This document shows positions 22,169 to 33,586 of a DNA stretch of 64,000 bases, in pieces (the first letter of the stretch is position 1; each line of letters starts with the position of its first letter). The notes beneath the pieces were generated by a model. It was not told the DNA's origin. It made no database searches and saw only the letters and a list, made by a program, of their open reading frames with translations. This DNA is from Armillaria gallica. Taxonomy: Eukaryota; Basidiomycota; Agaricomycetes; Agaricales; Physalacriaceae. Both the position numbers and the translations under genes were made by a program. The DNA is taken from NCBI GenBank assembly GCA_037576215.1, contig JBANDB010000006.1, forward strand, positions 2,356,001-2,420,000, written 5' to 3'.

Positions 22169-24151
22169 CTACGGTGGGGCCTTCGACGATGATGCCTGCG
22201 GTTTCTTCGGTGCACCTCCAGGTCGTCTAGGCTGGTTGAAGTAGTCCCGGGACGCGGTGCTAGGGGAAACATCGCTACCACCACTGCCACTTGGCCCTTC
22301 GCTTTGCAAATCGTATGAAGTTCTTGGACCATCCTCGGCATACCGAGGTGGCAGTTCCACAACCTCCGTTCCGGTTTCGTGATAGACGGTGACGGGTGCT
22401 CTTCCACCGTCGTGATGTACCACGTACACCTGACCAGATTGAACGCGGGAGCCTCCGCTTCCAGCCTGCGATGGTGCTATGGATTCATGAGCAACAGAGG
22501 GTGCGTGGTTGTTCGCATATTCGTTCATAGAGGTCGGAGATGTAGCCCCACGATGTGAGCGCAGGTCTTCGCCAGGCATAGAGAATGGTTCCACTTGATA
22601 GTTACTTCCGCTGTGACCTACTGGAGGGTGCTGTAATGGGGTCCCGGTATAGCCAGTGTCCAGTTGTAGAGGAAGCGGGGTTGACGGAACTGGCCGGTAT
22701 TGTGCGTTGTGAGACAAGGGAAGAGAGACTCCAAGGGGCATAAATTGCTCCTCTGCTTTCTTACGTTGTCTTCGTTTGACGAAGAAGAGGGCAGTCGCCA
22801 GGCCTGCAAGTAGCCCGACGACGAGACCACCCACCCCAGCACCGACGGTTGCTGCAATGGGTGCATGTCGTTTACCACTGAACACATGATTGCTGAGAGG
22901 TAAAAATAAAAGGATACAAGAATACTTACCTATTTGTCGTGGTCCCTTCGGCTAGACAGGCAGTTGAACCTCCACCTCCGCTATGAAGAGGTCCATAAGA
23001 CCAGAAATTGAAATCGGCGTCGACGACACTGATAAAAAATGGAGAAGCCCATGATAGTTCTACCGTCCAGTTGACCGTCTGCATCTCATTAAAAGTGAGG
23101 TTGTATGGTGGATGCAACGCCGGCGCGACCTAGGAACATTTTATAGTGATCAATGGCGTAGCTAAAGTAAAGGCCCACAGTCAAAGTATATGGCGGCGTC
23201 CCATTTTTGGGTGTAACGGAAATATCAGTACACTGATAATGCTTGTTGATCAAAGATATATTGGATACCAAATGGCAAACGCTGCTGACCTGGTCGATCC
23301 AACCGTATTGGGATAATGGACCATTTGCTACTTCGGCATCGATGTCTAGTGGTCCAAGGGGGAAAGTAACGTTCGAACAGGAAGGCGTACTGGTTGTATT
23401 GGCTATCATCGAGTATGTGGCTTGGCATCCACCCGTGTACCCATTCTTGTCAAACTGACAAAGGCTTTTTAATATCTAGGATAGTCTCCTGACCACCATG
23501 AAAATTCATACCATGCATATCTGATACTGATAGATGGATGAGCGATCAACTGGTTCGTGTGAGGGTAACAGTGGACTCACCAAGGTCCCTGGAGCAAATG
23601 GAACCTGCCAATCCTACGACATCCAGTATCAGACAGATACGAGAGAGCCCAAAAGACCTACAAATGATAGGCTATCGCCTGCTGCCACCACAAATGGAAA
23701 CACGAATGCACTAACAGCTGGGTGAGGAGGAGTGATGACTAGAAGATGAATACTCACGAAGTATAGATTTGGAGGTAGTACGGAGCTGTTGGGCTGGGTC
23801 TGAATGAACAACGTGAGTGTCCGGAAGTACAGGCAGTGCGTGCCCACAAACCCAGTTGCAGCCGAGGTCCGATCCCAGGTTATGTGGATCGTTTCGCATT
23901 GAGCTATTCATGAAAATAAGTGCACATGCGCGTGACGATATGGCAGCAGACCCACTTGTCACTGGGATAGTAATCGGTTCAGAAGACGGAGTATAGTCAA
24001 AGAAAAACGACTGGAAACCGCTGATCAGGAAGGCGGCAATGATAAAACAGGAGATACAAACCTGGTCCATAAATTTTGCCGAGGCTTGTGTCCAGAGGGA
24101 GGCAAACGACCAGAAAGTCGTCTTCCAGAGGCATCTCGTGCGAGTGACCAT
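22169..24151 (-). CDS. Single-pass membrane surface protein, basidiomycete type
   Basis: The N-terminus (ATG 24151) is cationic then hydrophobic, with VCISCFIIAAFLISGFQSFF as signal/anchor. The ectodomain, in several exons, has QCETIHITWDR, PNPTAPYYLQIYTS, FVVAAGDSLSF, CSNVTFPLGPLDIDA, YGWIDQC, SVTPKNGTPPYTLTV, and FNEMQTVNWTVELSWASPFF; it has many N-glycosylation sequons and paired Cys. A transmembrane helix AATVGAGVGGLVVGLLAGLA is followed by KRRQRKK and a Ser/Pro/Tyr-rich cytoplasmic tail of about 190 residues ending at 22169. Such proteins are common in Agaricomycetes but uncharacterised; a sensor or wall-contact role is inference from topology only. Confidence 0.75.
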
Positions 24152-24537
24152 GCTACTATGTCTGCCGAACCTTTTTGGGCGGAAGATGGAGGCTACAGTA
24201 ACCTGCCGCCCCTGCCGCCCTCATCCTACACGTGCTAGGGGCGATGCCGAAAATGTCCCCTGAGGGCTCCTGAATGCCAGACGCTAGAGCCTAGTAGAGC
24301 CTTGAGGGAGATCAGATCTTGTCAGAGATCTCCGACGCAGTACGTGATGCGCCGTTGATGCGCCCAGTCAAAGCACCGTGCTATGGCGCAGAAGCAGACA
24401 AGCGGTGCAACTTTAAAAATAATCGAAAATGGGTAAACCACTGATTCTAGATCTCAATATAAAATACAAGTACATACACGGACGGGCAAATATCGACATA
24501 AGTACGTAGGTAGGCAGAGGTACATAGCTGAGATGCA
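24152..24537. other. Intergenic region, upstream of surface protein and downstream of Argonaute
   Basis: About 386 bases. It holds a CACGTG at 24229-24234, 78 bases before the surface-protein start, and a perfect 7-base inverted repeat (GGAGATC/GATCTCC) at 24307-24333. No gene is visible. Confidence 0.4.
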
Positions 24538-27500
24538 TTATAGATAAAACATGGTGTCCTTCAAGACAGGTCCCGAAACGCCATTATTCCACAGCTTCCG
24601 AGCTTCTTCCATAACAAGGCTTTCCGCATTGACATCATTTGGATTGACGGCAGTGATGCCCTGAAGTAATTTATGAATGTAACATCTTCCGCGCTCACAA
24701 GCCATATCTGCATAATAGGCGGGAGATGCTAGACTGACGGCCTTCGTAGCGCGGGAATACAGATAGCTGATATGGTTTGTTAGCGTCTGAAGCTCGTCCG
24801 CTTTGAATCCGATATCATCGTGAACGACATAATAGTGTGTTGGCCTCGTTGTCCCGTGGAGGCCAGCATGAGCTATGACAAACGAATCAGCGAAATCTCC
24901 TGGAAACCGAATTGACCGCTTACCCTGCAAGAAAAAGTCAAAGTTGTACACTGCAGTCACACCGCGATCCACAACGGTTCCTGGCTTTGGATTCCCGTTG
25001 ATGTCGGCGCCGGCCGCGTCTGTAGGATAGAAGCGTGTGTGATGTCGCTTCCCACAAACGACAATAGATAGCTTAGGAAGGTACTTCTGTTGGGGGGCGT
25101 CGAACTTTCGGAAAGCAGCTCGAATCGCAGGCATCTCCTCTTCAACGACGGTCATGAGTTGACCCTGACGAAAAGCTCAATTGTGTGATCGACTGAAAAG
25201 TGAGAGTGACGTGCCTCGGATACCCCATCACGATACACCAATACGCGATCAGGAAGTCTCCTGTTCCTAGAGCGGAACAGAGTTAACCGTTCAAACATCA
25301 TTGCCGCAAGATTTGTGACCATCTTTTAGAACTAAGCATGAGGCCCAGGATAACGATCAGACCATAAGAAACGCTACCTCTTTCTTGGACTCTTGCAGCT
25401 GCATGCTAGCGGGAAACTGCGCAAAGAAGGAATCGACGCTGGCGACAACCGCTGCAATTGAAGGTGTTCCTCTGACACTGCCAGGGCCAGGGTGGGTCAC
25501 ATCGATACCAACTAGCATTGTCGGTGCGGCATGGAGCCACTTCATACCTTCCTTATCCAAGGTGTGACTGAAAAGACCGTAAGTTAACCGATATTACTTT
25601 CTGCAACACCTTACTTGGCACCACCAGTCTTAATGTTGACCTTCAAAGCGACGTTTGCAAAATATTGCATTTGACCTATCAGGATAGTCCATTGCCGCCT
25701 TGGGTGATTTAAAGCGCCTACGTACCTTTTTCCTTCCTTATCTTCGCAGCGTGCACACACACTGTAGGAACATCCAGATAAGAGTCACAGAGATGTTTCA
25801 ATCCAGAGTAAACATGCTTGTCGCCGTTTGAGAGAATCACCATGACAAAATTGGGTTTCTGTGGATACGTGCGCAACGTAGCTCTTATCTTGTCTATCGC
25901 TTGAGCTCTGATGGGATCGGTACGCAGAGGGAGTGCGGCGGATAAACATGCCACTGGGTACTCAACGGTCATGCCACTGCTCTTGCACATATTTATGAAT
26001 CCATTGATTGTCTGTTTCAGCTCCGGGTCATTCGGGCCGGAGAACTCATCTCGGGAGTTCCCGTCAGCGATGAGTAGAACGAGCCAACGAGCAAGCTTTC
26101 CGCCCTTCAAGAACTTGACGTTTCTTAAGTTCCAACTGGCTTTGTTGGCGTCGACGTCTGGTCGTCCGACGCTGTAAGTAATACTTGGAGTTGGGAGAAT
26201 CCGCCCCGGAACAACGGTCATTTCTGGCCCGATGCTGATACCAAACGCACCTAAAGGTGCTGCGCCCTGACGGAAACCAAGTTCGTTGAGCCCTGCGTTC
26301 ATGATCATAGTCGCATTGATATTCGGTGGCTTGGCAGCTGCCTTGATCATCTCCGCGGTGTTTTCGTCACTGAGCTTGCCTTTAAAAGGCTGATTGGGCA
26401 AAATTTCACAAACTTCAGGGGGAAGCAGGTTTGCTTTTTGGCCACCGACATCGACGAGAGGAAGGTTGGGGAATCGGATTTTATAGCGATACTCTACAAC
26501 AAAATTCCAAATCATTAGCAAAGGTAAGCAGCTAACTTTTAATTACGCACTCTGAGAAAAGTATTGTTCGACGTTGACCTTTCCACGCAATTCTTCGCAG
26601 TCAAAAGTATGCTGTTTGGGTAACAGATGCGAAACGCTCTTGACCGTCTTCTTATAACCGAGATGTGTTGTCTTCACTCGGACGCCTTTGACAAATGCAG
26701 TGTATCTGGCACCGAAGCTAGCGTTGCTAAATGCCATCATAGCTTCCGCAAGGTTTCCAGGCACTTAGAACTTATAAATATGGTGGCACCAACGAGGAAC
26801 TATGGCTTACCGTAGAATGCAGTCGTACATACTGCGAGAGAATGTTAGTTATAACAGCGATTTCTTGCTGTGGATGCTTACCGTTGACATTTACCATCAA
26901 CTGGCTGTGGCTAGGACGCACAGACGAATAGAACCCCCTCCAGGCTTGAAGACCTCCGCCAAGAGGCACCGGGGGTGCAGCTGCTGCGAAGAAAAACCTG
27001 TTTCTACCAACAAGGACACCACCACCTTGCGAGGCCCGGTTAGGATGTGCAGCCATGACTATATTAAGGGCAGATATGATTGGAAGTATGTCGTAGCCAC
27101 GATACTGTGGTTGTCCAGCCAAATAGCTTTGGGAAACCGTCAGCAAGGAAATGGCATTTTGTTGATTGACTCACTTCAGTAAGTGTGATGTATCAATATT
27201 CTGTATGAATGTTATTGTTAAAGTGTACTCTTTGCCATTAGGGCCAGGGTGGGTCTCGTCCTCGTCGTAATAGGGAACTCGAATTACTATCGGCTCGACA
27301 AGCTTCTTTGAGGCAATGAGCTTGGACGAATGATCATGGGCGACAGTTCCTTGTAGTCCGCATCTAGACCAGTCTGCGGTTTTCTCTGCGAGTTGGAAGA
27401 TCCGACGTTTGACCCGGCGGTTTGCAGATCCAGCAGTAGGTGAGATCGCGACGTCATACTCATACAAAGACGCCTTTGGAACTTTTACAGGAAAGAAGTT

Positions 27501-27825
27501 GGCGCGTAGCTTGACTTGCTTTCCTTCCTTTCCGAAGCCAGGGCGAAGTGGTAAGTCATTTGAGTTTATTTTGATAGAGCGGAATGAGTCGACGAGAGCC
27601 TGTTCGGAGCCGTCCGTCAAACGACGGTCAATGTTGGCTGGGGAACCAGGAGAAAATACACTATACACTATTGAGAAGAAAAGGACTGAGTATTGGTAGC
27701 GTGACTCACCCACCCTGGTCCCGTTGACCAGCGCCCCCACCATAGCCACCGCGACCCCGGTCGAAGCCCCCACGTCCACCAGGAGGTCCCCCGCGACCAC
27801 GACCTCGTTCTCCTCTATAACTCAT
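24538..27825 (-). CDS. Argonaute protein (RNA interference effector)
   Basis: Small-RNA-guided silencing protein, about 900 residues. The start MSYRGERGRGRGGPPGGRGG is an RG/RGG-rich leader. Next come the N domain (LRANFFPVKVPKASLYEYDV), linker (SQGGGVLVGRNRFFF, RGFYSSVRPSHSQLMVNVN), PAZ (around FVKGVRVKTTHLGYKKTVKS), MID (NFVMVILSNGDKHVYSGLKH, then TVCVHAAKIRKEKGQMQYFA, NVALKVNIKTGG) and PIWI. PIWI residues seen are Asp in GIDVTHPG, Glu in the LQESKKE segment, Asp in YRDGVSEGQ, and Asp rather than His in SPAYYADM, so the tetrad reads D-E-D-D, compatible with slicing. It ends LKDTMFYL. About ten introns. No Dicer or RdRP gene is in the window. Confidence 0.95.
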
Positions 27826-28063
27826 CGTTTAACCGAAGGAATGGGAATCCCTTGGAAAGCACTGAGAATGATGATGACAGTATGAAGTTGAGAAATGATT
27901 TGCCGCCGGGTCCGAATCATGACTTTGACCCCAAAGAGGCGTGGCCATCGTCATACAAATAACATCATCGGAATGGCATGGCGCGGCCTGCAGCGGATAC
28001 CCTGCGTTCTCTTCCTCGTACCCCCATCTTCTCCTCTACTCCTCATTGTTTTCTCTACAATAC

Positions 28064-29974
28064 ATGAAGCTGAACAGGTTGGTCTAGAAATCCTGTAGAC
28101 TGCGTCTCTTTAACCGTCCTGACAGTCCTGTACCACAATCACTGCCTAAAGAATGCGCCAAGGCTGCCAGCATATGTTCGTTTATTTTCAGTTTGAGATA
28201 AACACTGCTGTAACTGACACTTCACAGTCAAGTCTTTCGTGGACAGTGGAAATGACGGGCTTGATGGTGTCATTCCCCGACGTGTCCTCGAGAACGCCAA
28301 AGGATTCGCCATCTTCACCATCTTCAAAGCTGGGTTTCTTTTTAGCGCGCGGGCAGGCAGCGGAATTGTTATTGCAAGGCTGGATGATGGAAGTATGCAT
28401 TTCGACACTTTGGTTACATCTTCACCTATCTTAGCGTCTTTACAGCCTGGTCTTGTCCTAGCGCCATAGGCACCGCCGGCGTTGGTTTTGGGGGTCAAGC
28501 AGGAGCTGAGATGACCGACTTTCTCATCGTTTTGAATTCAAGATCGGTAAATAACTGAGCTTCCTTGGTTGTTTGATTACTAATGTGTGTTACAAGGCTC
28601 TTGTGAGTATAGTTCCTGTGTCCTGAACGGGGCAGAATCTTTGACCGCGCTATAGAAAACGTTTATGGCAGCAGGATCTTTAACTCTTGGTGGTAATATG
28701 AGGTTCGTCGTCGATTCTGTCGGAAATTCTTATTGATTCTTATTGCTTCCTTTCATTGCAGTCTTGCCGTTGGACCTCTGGGAAGGAATGGTGAAGCTGG
28801 TAAGATCCTTGTCATCATGTTGAGTCCACCTATCCAACACACCGATCAATACAGTTGGCTCGTTAAACACCAGCGGAAGAGTCGCAGCCATGTACAGCTA
28901 TTCTAAAACGCGAGGCTTGTTTGGCGGCCTTTCCGTTGAAGGTAAGAAATCTCACAAACCGCTGACTCTCCTAACCCAATGGTTTTAAAGGTTCGATCAT
29001 CGTCGAGCGGCAAGATGCCAACGTGCAGGCATACAATAATCCTAATGTTACCGTCAAGCTTTTGCTCAGTGGTGCCATCTCCCACCCGCCATGGATAGCT
29101 CCGTTAATTCAGACATTGGAAGCATGTACGGGTCTTCCGGGCAACAGACAATGGATCGAAGACGGCGGACGACCATCCGCTTATGCCTTCGGTGGAGTCG
29201 GCAGTGGGGGATTACAAACTCCGTCCTATCTGAAGAAGAAAAAGAAAGCCGACAAGTCCATGTTTCCTCCGGAATCCTGGGGTCAGGAGACGACCTCTGG
29301 GTCCTATTTTACCGAGTCTGATCCCCCAAGTAACCGATACAACTCAAGCAACTTCGCACCAGATGATACTTGGCAAAGAGGCCGCGATACATCTGTGACT
29401 AGTTTTCCCACCCATTTTGATTCGGATTTCACACCAGAGGACTCAAAGAGGCCGACTCATCGAATTAGCCAGTCACTACCATACGCGCCAAAGACACAGG
29501 CAACGAACGATTGGTTCGATTCTTTGGACGAACCAAAGTACTCTACATCGCCTACTGGCATACATCATAGCAGATCCATGAGCTTAGCTTCACCGGCGAA
29601 CTCTAAACCTTTATCTAGAACATCGTATGGCTCGTCGGCGTCAATCTTCATATCACCGAAACCGGAGCTGAGCAAACCCTTGTTGGAAGGAGTTGCTCGC
29701 GCCATTGCTCTGTATAATTTCAATGCAGTTGAGGTGAGCGTCTCGGCACTGACGATCCGGCTAGGTAACCGATATTATCTGCCCTTTTTAGTCTGGAGAT
29801 CTATCATTCAACAAAGGCGACGTAATTATAATTCTGCAAAAAAGTAATAGTTCGGATGATTGGTATGTTTTGCTTTTGTCACCTTCATTTGACTTCTAAA
29901 TTTCCGGCAGGTGGACAGGAAAGATTGGTGATCGGAAGGGTATATTCCCTGCGAACTTTGTCGAAGTTGTATAA
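28064..29974 (+). CDS. YSC84: SYLF (Ysc84) and SH3 domain protein, Lsb3/Ysc84 type
   Basis: Actin-patch and endocytosis protein. The start MKLNS|PVPQSLPKECAKAASI|FKSFVDSG is assembled across two short introns. The SYLF domain reads IPRRVLENAKGFAIFTIFKA, then GFLFSARAGSGIVIARLDDG, GVGFGGQAGAEMTDFLIVLN, SMSLAVGPLGRNGEASGS, KTRGLFGGLSVEGS. It binds actin and phosphoinositides in the family. A Ser/Pro-rich linker (29150-29690) follows. The C-terminal SH3 starts ARAIALYNFNAVEPGDLSF and ends WWTGKIGDRKGIFPANFVEVV across two introns, stop 29972-29974. SH3 hallmarks ALYNF, WW and P..FV are all present, so it should bind proline motifs. Divergent from Argonaute by 238 bases. Confidence 0.93.
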
Positions 29975-30114
29975 CACACTATGGGATGGAAGGAATGATC
30001 TAATTGATGACATGTATCCAATATCTCTGTATCTACGCTACAAGGTAAATAATGGTTAATAGAGCTGTATCGTATAGCTGCAGCAACAATACAAAATGAG
30101 CAGACAATAAATTA

Positions 30115-32722
30115 TCAGTATTCCATTCCATCCAATGGCTCGTCAATCTCGTGAGTACGTTGTCCATGGTGCCACTCTATCACGCGAGGGTGTGCAAGGA
30201 CTCTGAAAGCAAAGAAAGTCAGAACCTGCTGCATGCCGGGACCCTGCGACTCACTTAGAGGGGTCAAAGTTGAGGACCTGTAGATGTTCCATTGTTGTCG
30301 CTCTTGAGAGGGCTACGTATGCTGTGTACATGGTCAGTGATATATGACATCTGTCGATGCCTATACAACACACCTTGACCCTTCTCAAAAATGTGCTTGA
30401 GATCAACTCTGACACGTTCAATGGTCTGACCCTGCGACTTGTGCACGCTAAGGGCCCAAGCTAGGATCAATGGTACCTGACGTCAAAAATCAATCGATAG
30501 TGAATTATTTAAAGATCGGCCTTCTCACCTGATCTCTCTTGGCTTCGACATCTCCGTTAGAGTTCTCTACGGTGAACTCCTGAGGGATGCACAAGATCCG
30601 TCTTCCGTTGGTGAAACGTACGACGGGCCATACTTGCTGTGCGGGAAGCTTCTCAAGACGGGCAGCCCGTTCTTCATCTGTCTCATCCTTACGTTCCACC
30701 TCTCCAATTTCGATATCATTGGAAGTGAGAGCTTCATGTTGTGTCTCAAAGTCTACCACACTTCCGACAGAACCATTGACTAGGTGACCTTGTTCAAGAT
30801 TCTAGGTCCGTTAATTGAAAGTTAACTCAAACAATCACAAGCCTACCTTGATCAGCATAACTTGGGCGCCAACCTGTTATGAGAATGATGAATGGCAGGC
30901 AGATTTTTTGGAGGGTTGGAAAATTTACCTTTAATTGTATCAGCTTCGGTGCAACGAGACGTTCTAGAAGTCGATCCATTTGTTGCGACGATACAGCTCT
31001 CCCATCAACGTCAACACCGGGGCGATCTCGAGATTGGTAAGTGTGTGCGAAGCCATTGAGATTTTTCAAGCGAGCAGAGTTTGCTCCATCCACCTCGCCT
31101 CTGAGAGCAAACCTGGAAAACAAACATGAGGCGAAATGCGGCAAAGGACAAGACCAGATTAGCTACAGCTCCGTTGGCTCTATACCGTCGTTGTAAGTGA
31201 CACGTCGAGTGAGGGTACGGAAAGTTTCTATAGCAGGTTTACTGAGCTCCCCGAAGCGCATGTAGTTGAGGATGTCCACAAAGGCTAAGGATTTTAGGAG
31301 TGGGATATCACTTCTTTTTTTTTATACAGAGAATCGCACCTTGGTCTTTTTGTCTGAACACACGAGTCAGAGTCACTGGGGGCCCGACGCATTTCTTCCA
31401 GCTCTCTGAATCAAATGCGAACGTCACCGGCATTATTTTTCCATCCCTACGATCCGGAACGGGGGGTAACTGGCAGAAATCTCCAGAAAGGACGAGCTAT
31501 ACAAGATAAATATTAACATTACAGTCTCGAATGGCCAGCATAAGGACACACTTGGATGCCACCAAAAGGTACTTCCATGGCATTACGAACGCGACGGCCA
31601 ATGTATTCCTAATGGAGAGTTAGACGGAGTACGGAAAGTCAGAATACCACCAACAAGTTTGTCAAATAATTTGCCATCAAGCATCGAGACTAGATATCAA
31701 AATGAACATATATTCGCTGATAGAAAAATTAGCTTACTTTCGTCGATAATAAGAGTGTCTGTAGTACGCCAGCGTTTCAAGGTAGGCTTAAAGATCTTCT
31801 GAAATATAAATTTGTCCGCATACTTCTTTGCTTCATCTTGACCAAGTGCAATACCGGCCCATGAATGCAGCGTCGTCCCACCAATATTGACTGATGCGAT
31901 TCCTGTACTGGCGGTTATAGCCGTTACATGCCCTGGCTTCTCGCGGAGGGACTTGATGATCTCACGAAGGAGAACAGACTTTCCGGTGCCTGTGAGATCA
32001 CGCTTCATCTTTTGGGTGCAAATGTGTCATGTGAAAACTAACCTGCAGAACCTGTGAAGAATACACTCCGGCCTTCTTTGACTAGGTTCAGCACATGCTG
32101 TTGCTCCGGTGATAAACAAATTATCGAAGACCCGTCAGGAATAGAAGGCCCTTCCTTCGGTTCTGAAGGAGCTTTGGGGACCTTGTCGGAGAATGGTCCC
32201 TTCAGGAGTTGAATCTCAAGGTCCGAATCATCATCAAGATATGGTTCAACATGAAGGCGCTTTCGTTTAGATGCAGATTTCTTTGTAGATGATGATGGCT
32301 TCCGCTTCTCAATGATTTGAACGTCAGAATCGGAGTCAGAGTCGATGTATATAATTTCAGGTTTAGCCATCGGCGTTTTGGAAGTCAACTGGGACGACGA
32401 TGCTCTAAGAAAAGGCGCTGCTCAAAGTGAATACACCATAATCGTTAGCAAAGAGGGAACATACCGATGTATTCCTGGGCTAATGTTCTGGTAGGAAAGC
32501 CTTTCTGTTTTGCGCTTGGGTATTTGTCGACCTACAGTGGCACGCTTAGCGACTGATAAAGGACGACGCGATGCTGTTCCACTCACATTTTTCTTGCACT
32601 ATAGATGTTCTCAAAGATGACATAGCATAATAAAAAGACGCTCTCACCTCTTCCCAAGACGTGTAGATCTTTGGACCTTCTCTGCCGACCCTAACTGCCC
32701 AGAACTTGGGTTTCGCAACCAT
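30115..32722 (-). CDS. PIF1: PIF1-family DNA helicase with N-terminal RNase H1-N/viroplasmin-like domain
   Basis: 5'-3' superfamily 1 helicase. The N-terminus across three exons reads [46 protein letters not shown]: the pattern (WAVRVGR..P.IY.TW.EC...V..YP.A..K.F.T...A) of the RNase H1 N-terminal hybrid-binding fold, also called viroplasmin. A basic/acidic linker with [13 protein letters not shown] follows. Helicase motifs are [28 protein letters not shown] (Walker A), [31 protein letters not shown] (Walker B), [16 protein letters not shown] and [20 protein letters not shown]; the C-terminus is [16 protein letters not shown]. Many short introns. The fused domain suggests RNA:DNA-hybrid binding (inference). 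The promoter has cell-cycle boxes. Confidence 0.9.
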
Positions 32723-33586
32723 CGCTATCCAAATTGAAGGAGATTGTCCTGAAACTAAGGCAGAAGCTATAGGATTTCAGCAGGAGGATTACGACAAAAG
32801 ATGTCAAGAGCAACTGTGTCTGACAAGAATTTGGAAGTCAGGTTTCAGTGGTTGAAAGCGAAATGGCGTTGCCTCGACCACGTGATGCGCGAACGCGCCG
32901 AACGCGTTAACCTCGGTTAACTTAGTTTCTTCTTTGGAGGAGTGTTGGAACATTCAACGCTTGATTAATCGCAACAAGGATGCTGCCTACTAAGACACGG
33001 TGGATGTACCGGTCCTTGGCCAGGGTTTTAGACTGGTAGCCGTCTCTCCAGTGGAGTCTGGACGTTTGATCATCAAGAAATCTCTGACCATGCCTTCTTG
33101 CTATCAATGTCAAATTTCCAGAAAGACGGTCACCAGTCTAACTGGCCCTCAAGTTCCCTCCTTCCTTCTTTCTTATTCCGGTCCCTTGCCTCATTATTGT
33201 GATGTCCTCTGATGTGTTGGCATGTACGGTGTGACTTGGATGGAGTACAGTCACAGACGTACATGATGTTTTTGCGCCCTACATTGAGCTACTTAAGTTG
33301 AGAACGCGTTACGGTGACATGCAGTATGCTACTCGCAGCACTCGTATCTAGGAACAAACGCTACAAGGACAACCACCAGGCTAGCGTAATTTCTTGCGAT
33401 TGACCGACGTTCAAACTAAAGCAAGAGCTCTGCGATATGTGAACTAAAGACTAATACGGCTACAAATTTGTTACATATACTATGAATGAACATGTCAGAT
33501 CTCAAAACATCACTATCCACACAAAGAACACCGAAAAAAGACCCAGCACAATTGAATTCACCTGAAACAAAAACAAAACAAAACTA
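32723..33586. promoter_or_regulatory. Intergenic region upstream of PIF1
   Basis: About 864 bases between the PIF1 start and the 3' end of the RhoGAP gene. A compact set of sites lies 157-199 bases before the PIF1 ATG (listed separately). Another ACGCGT is at 33304-33309. The open frames in the rest show no family features, and I recognise nothing else. Confidence 0.4.
32879..32921. promoter_or_regulatory. PIF1 promoter cluster: CACGTG, two MCB-type boxes, GTTAACC palindrome
   Basis: Within 43 bases: CACGTG (32879-32884), ACGCGC (32893-32898), ACGCGT (32902-32907) and GTTAACC-TC-GGTTAAC, a perfect inverted repeat (32906-32921). ACGCGT is the MluI cell-cycle box read by MBF (Mbp1-Swi6) at G1/S replication genes in fungi, which fits a PIF1 helicase. 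Binding here is inference. Confidence 0.45.

Noticed and set aside
24538..32722. Argonaute and the viroplasmin-domain PIF1 as a defence island
   Set aside because: The Ysc84-type endocytosis gene lies between them, orientation differs, and no other RNAi gene is present; both are ordinary single genes in such fungi.
32723..33586. Small gene in the frame 33000-33212
   Set aside because: 70 residues, no motif, no splice partner; the upstream sequence looks like promoter.
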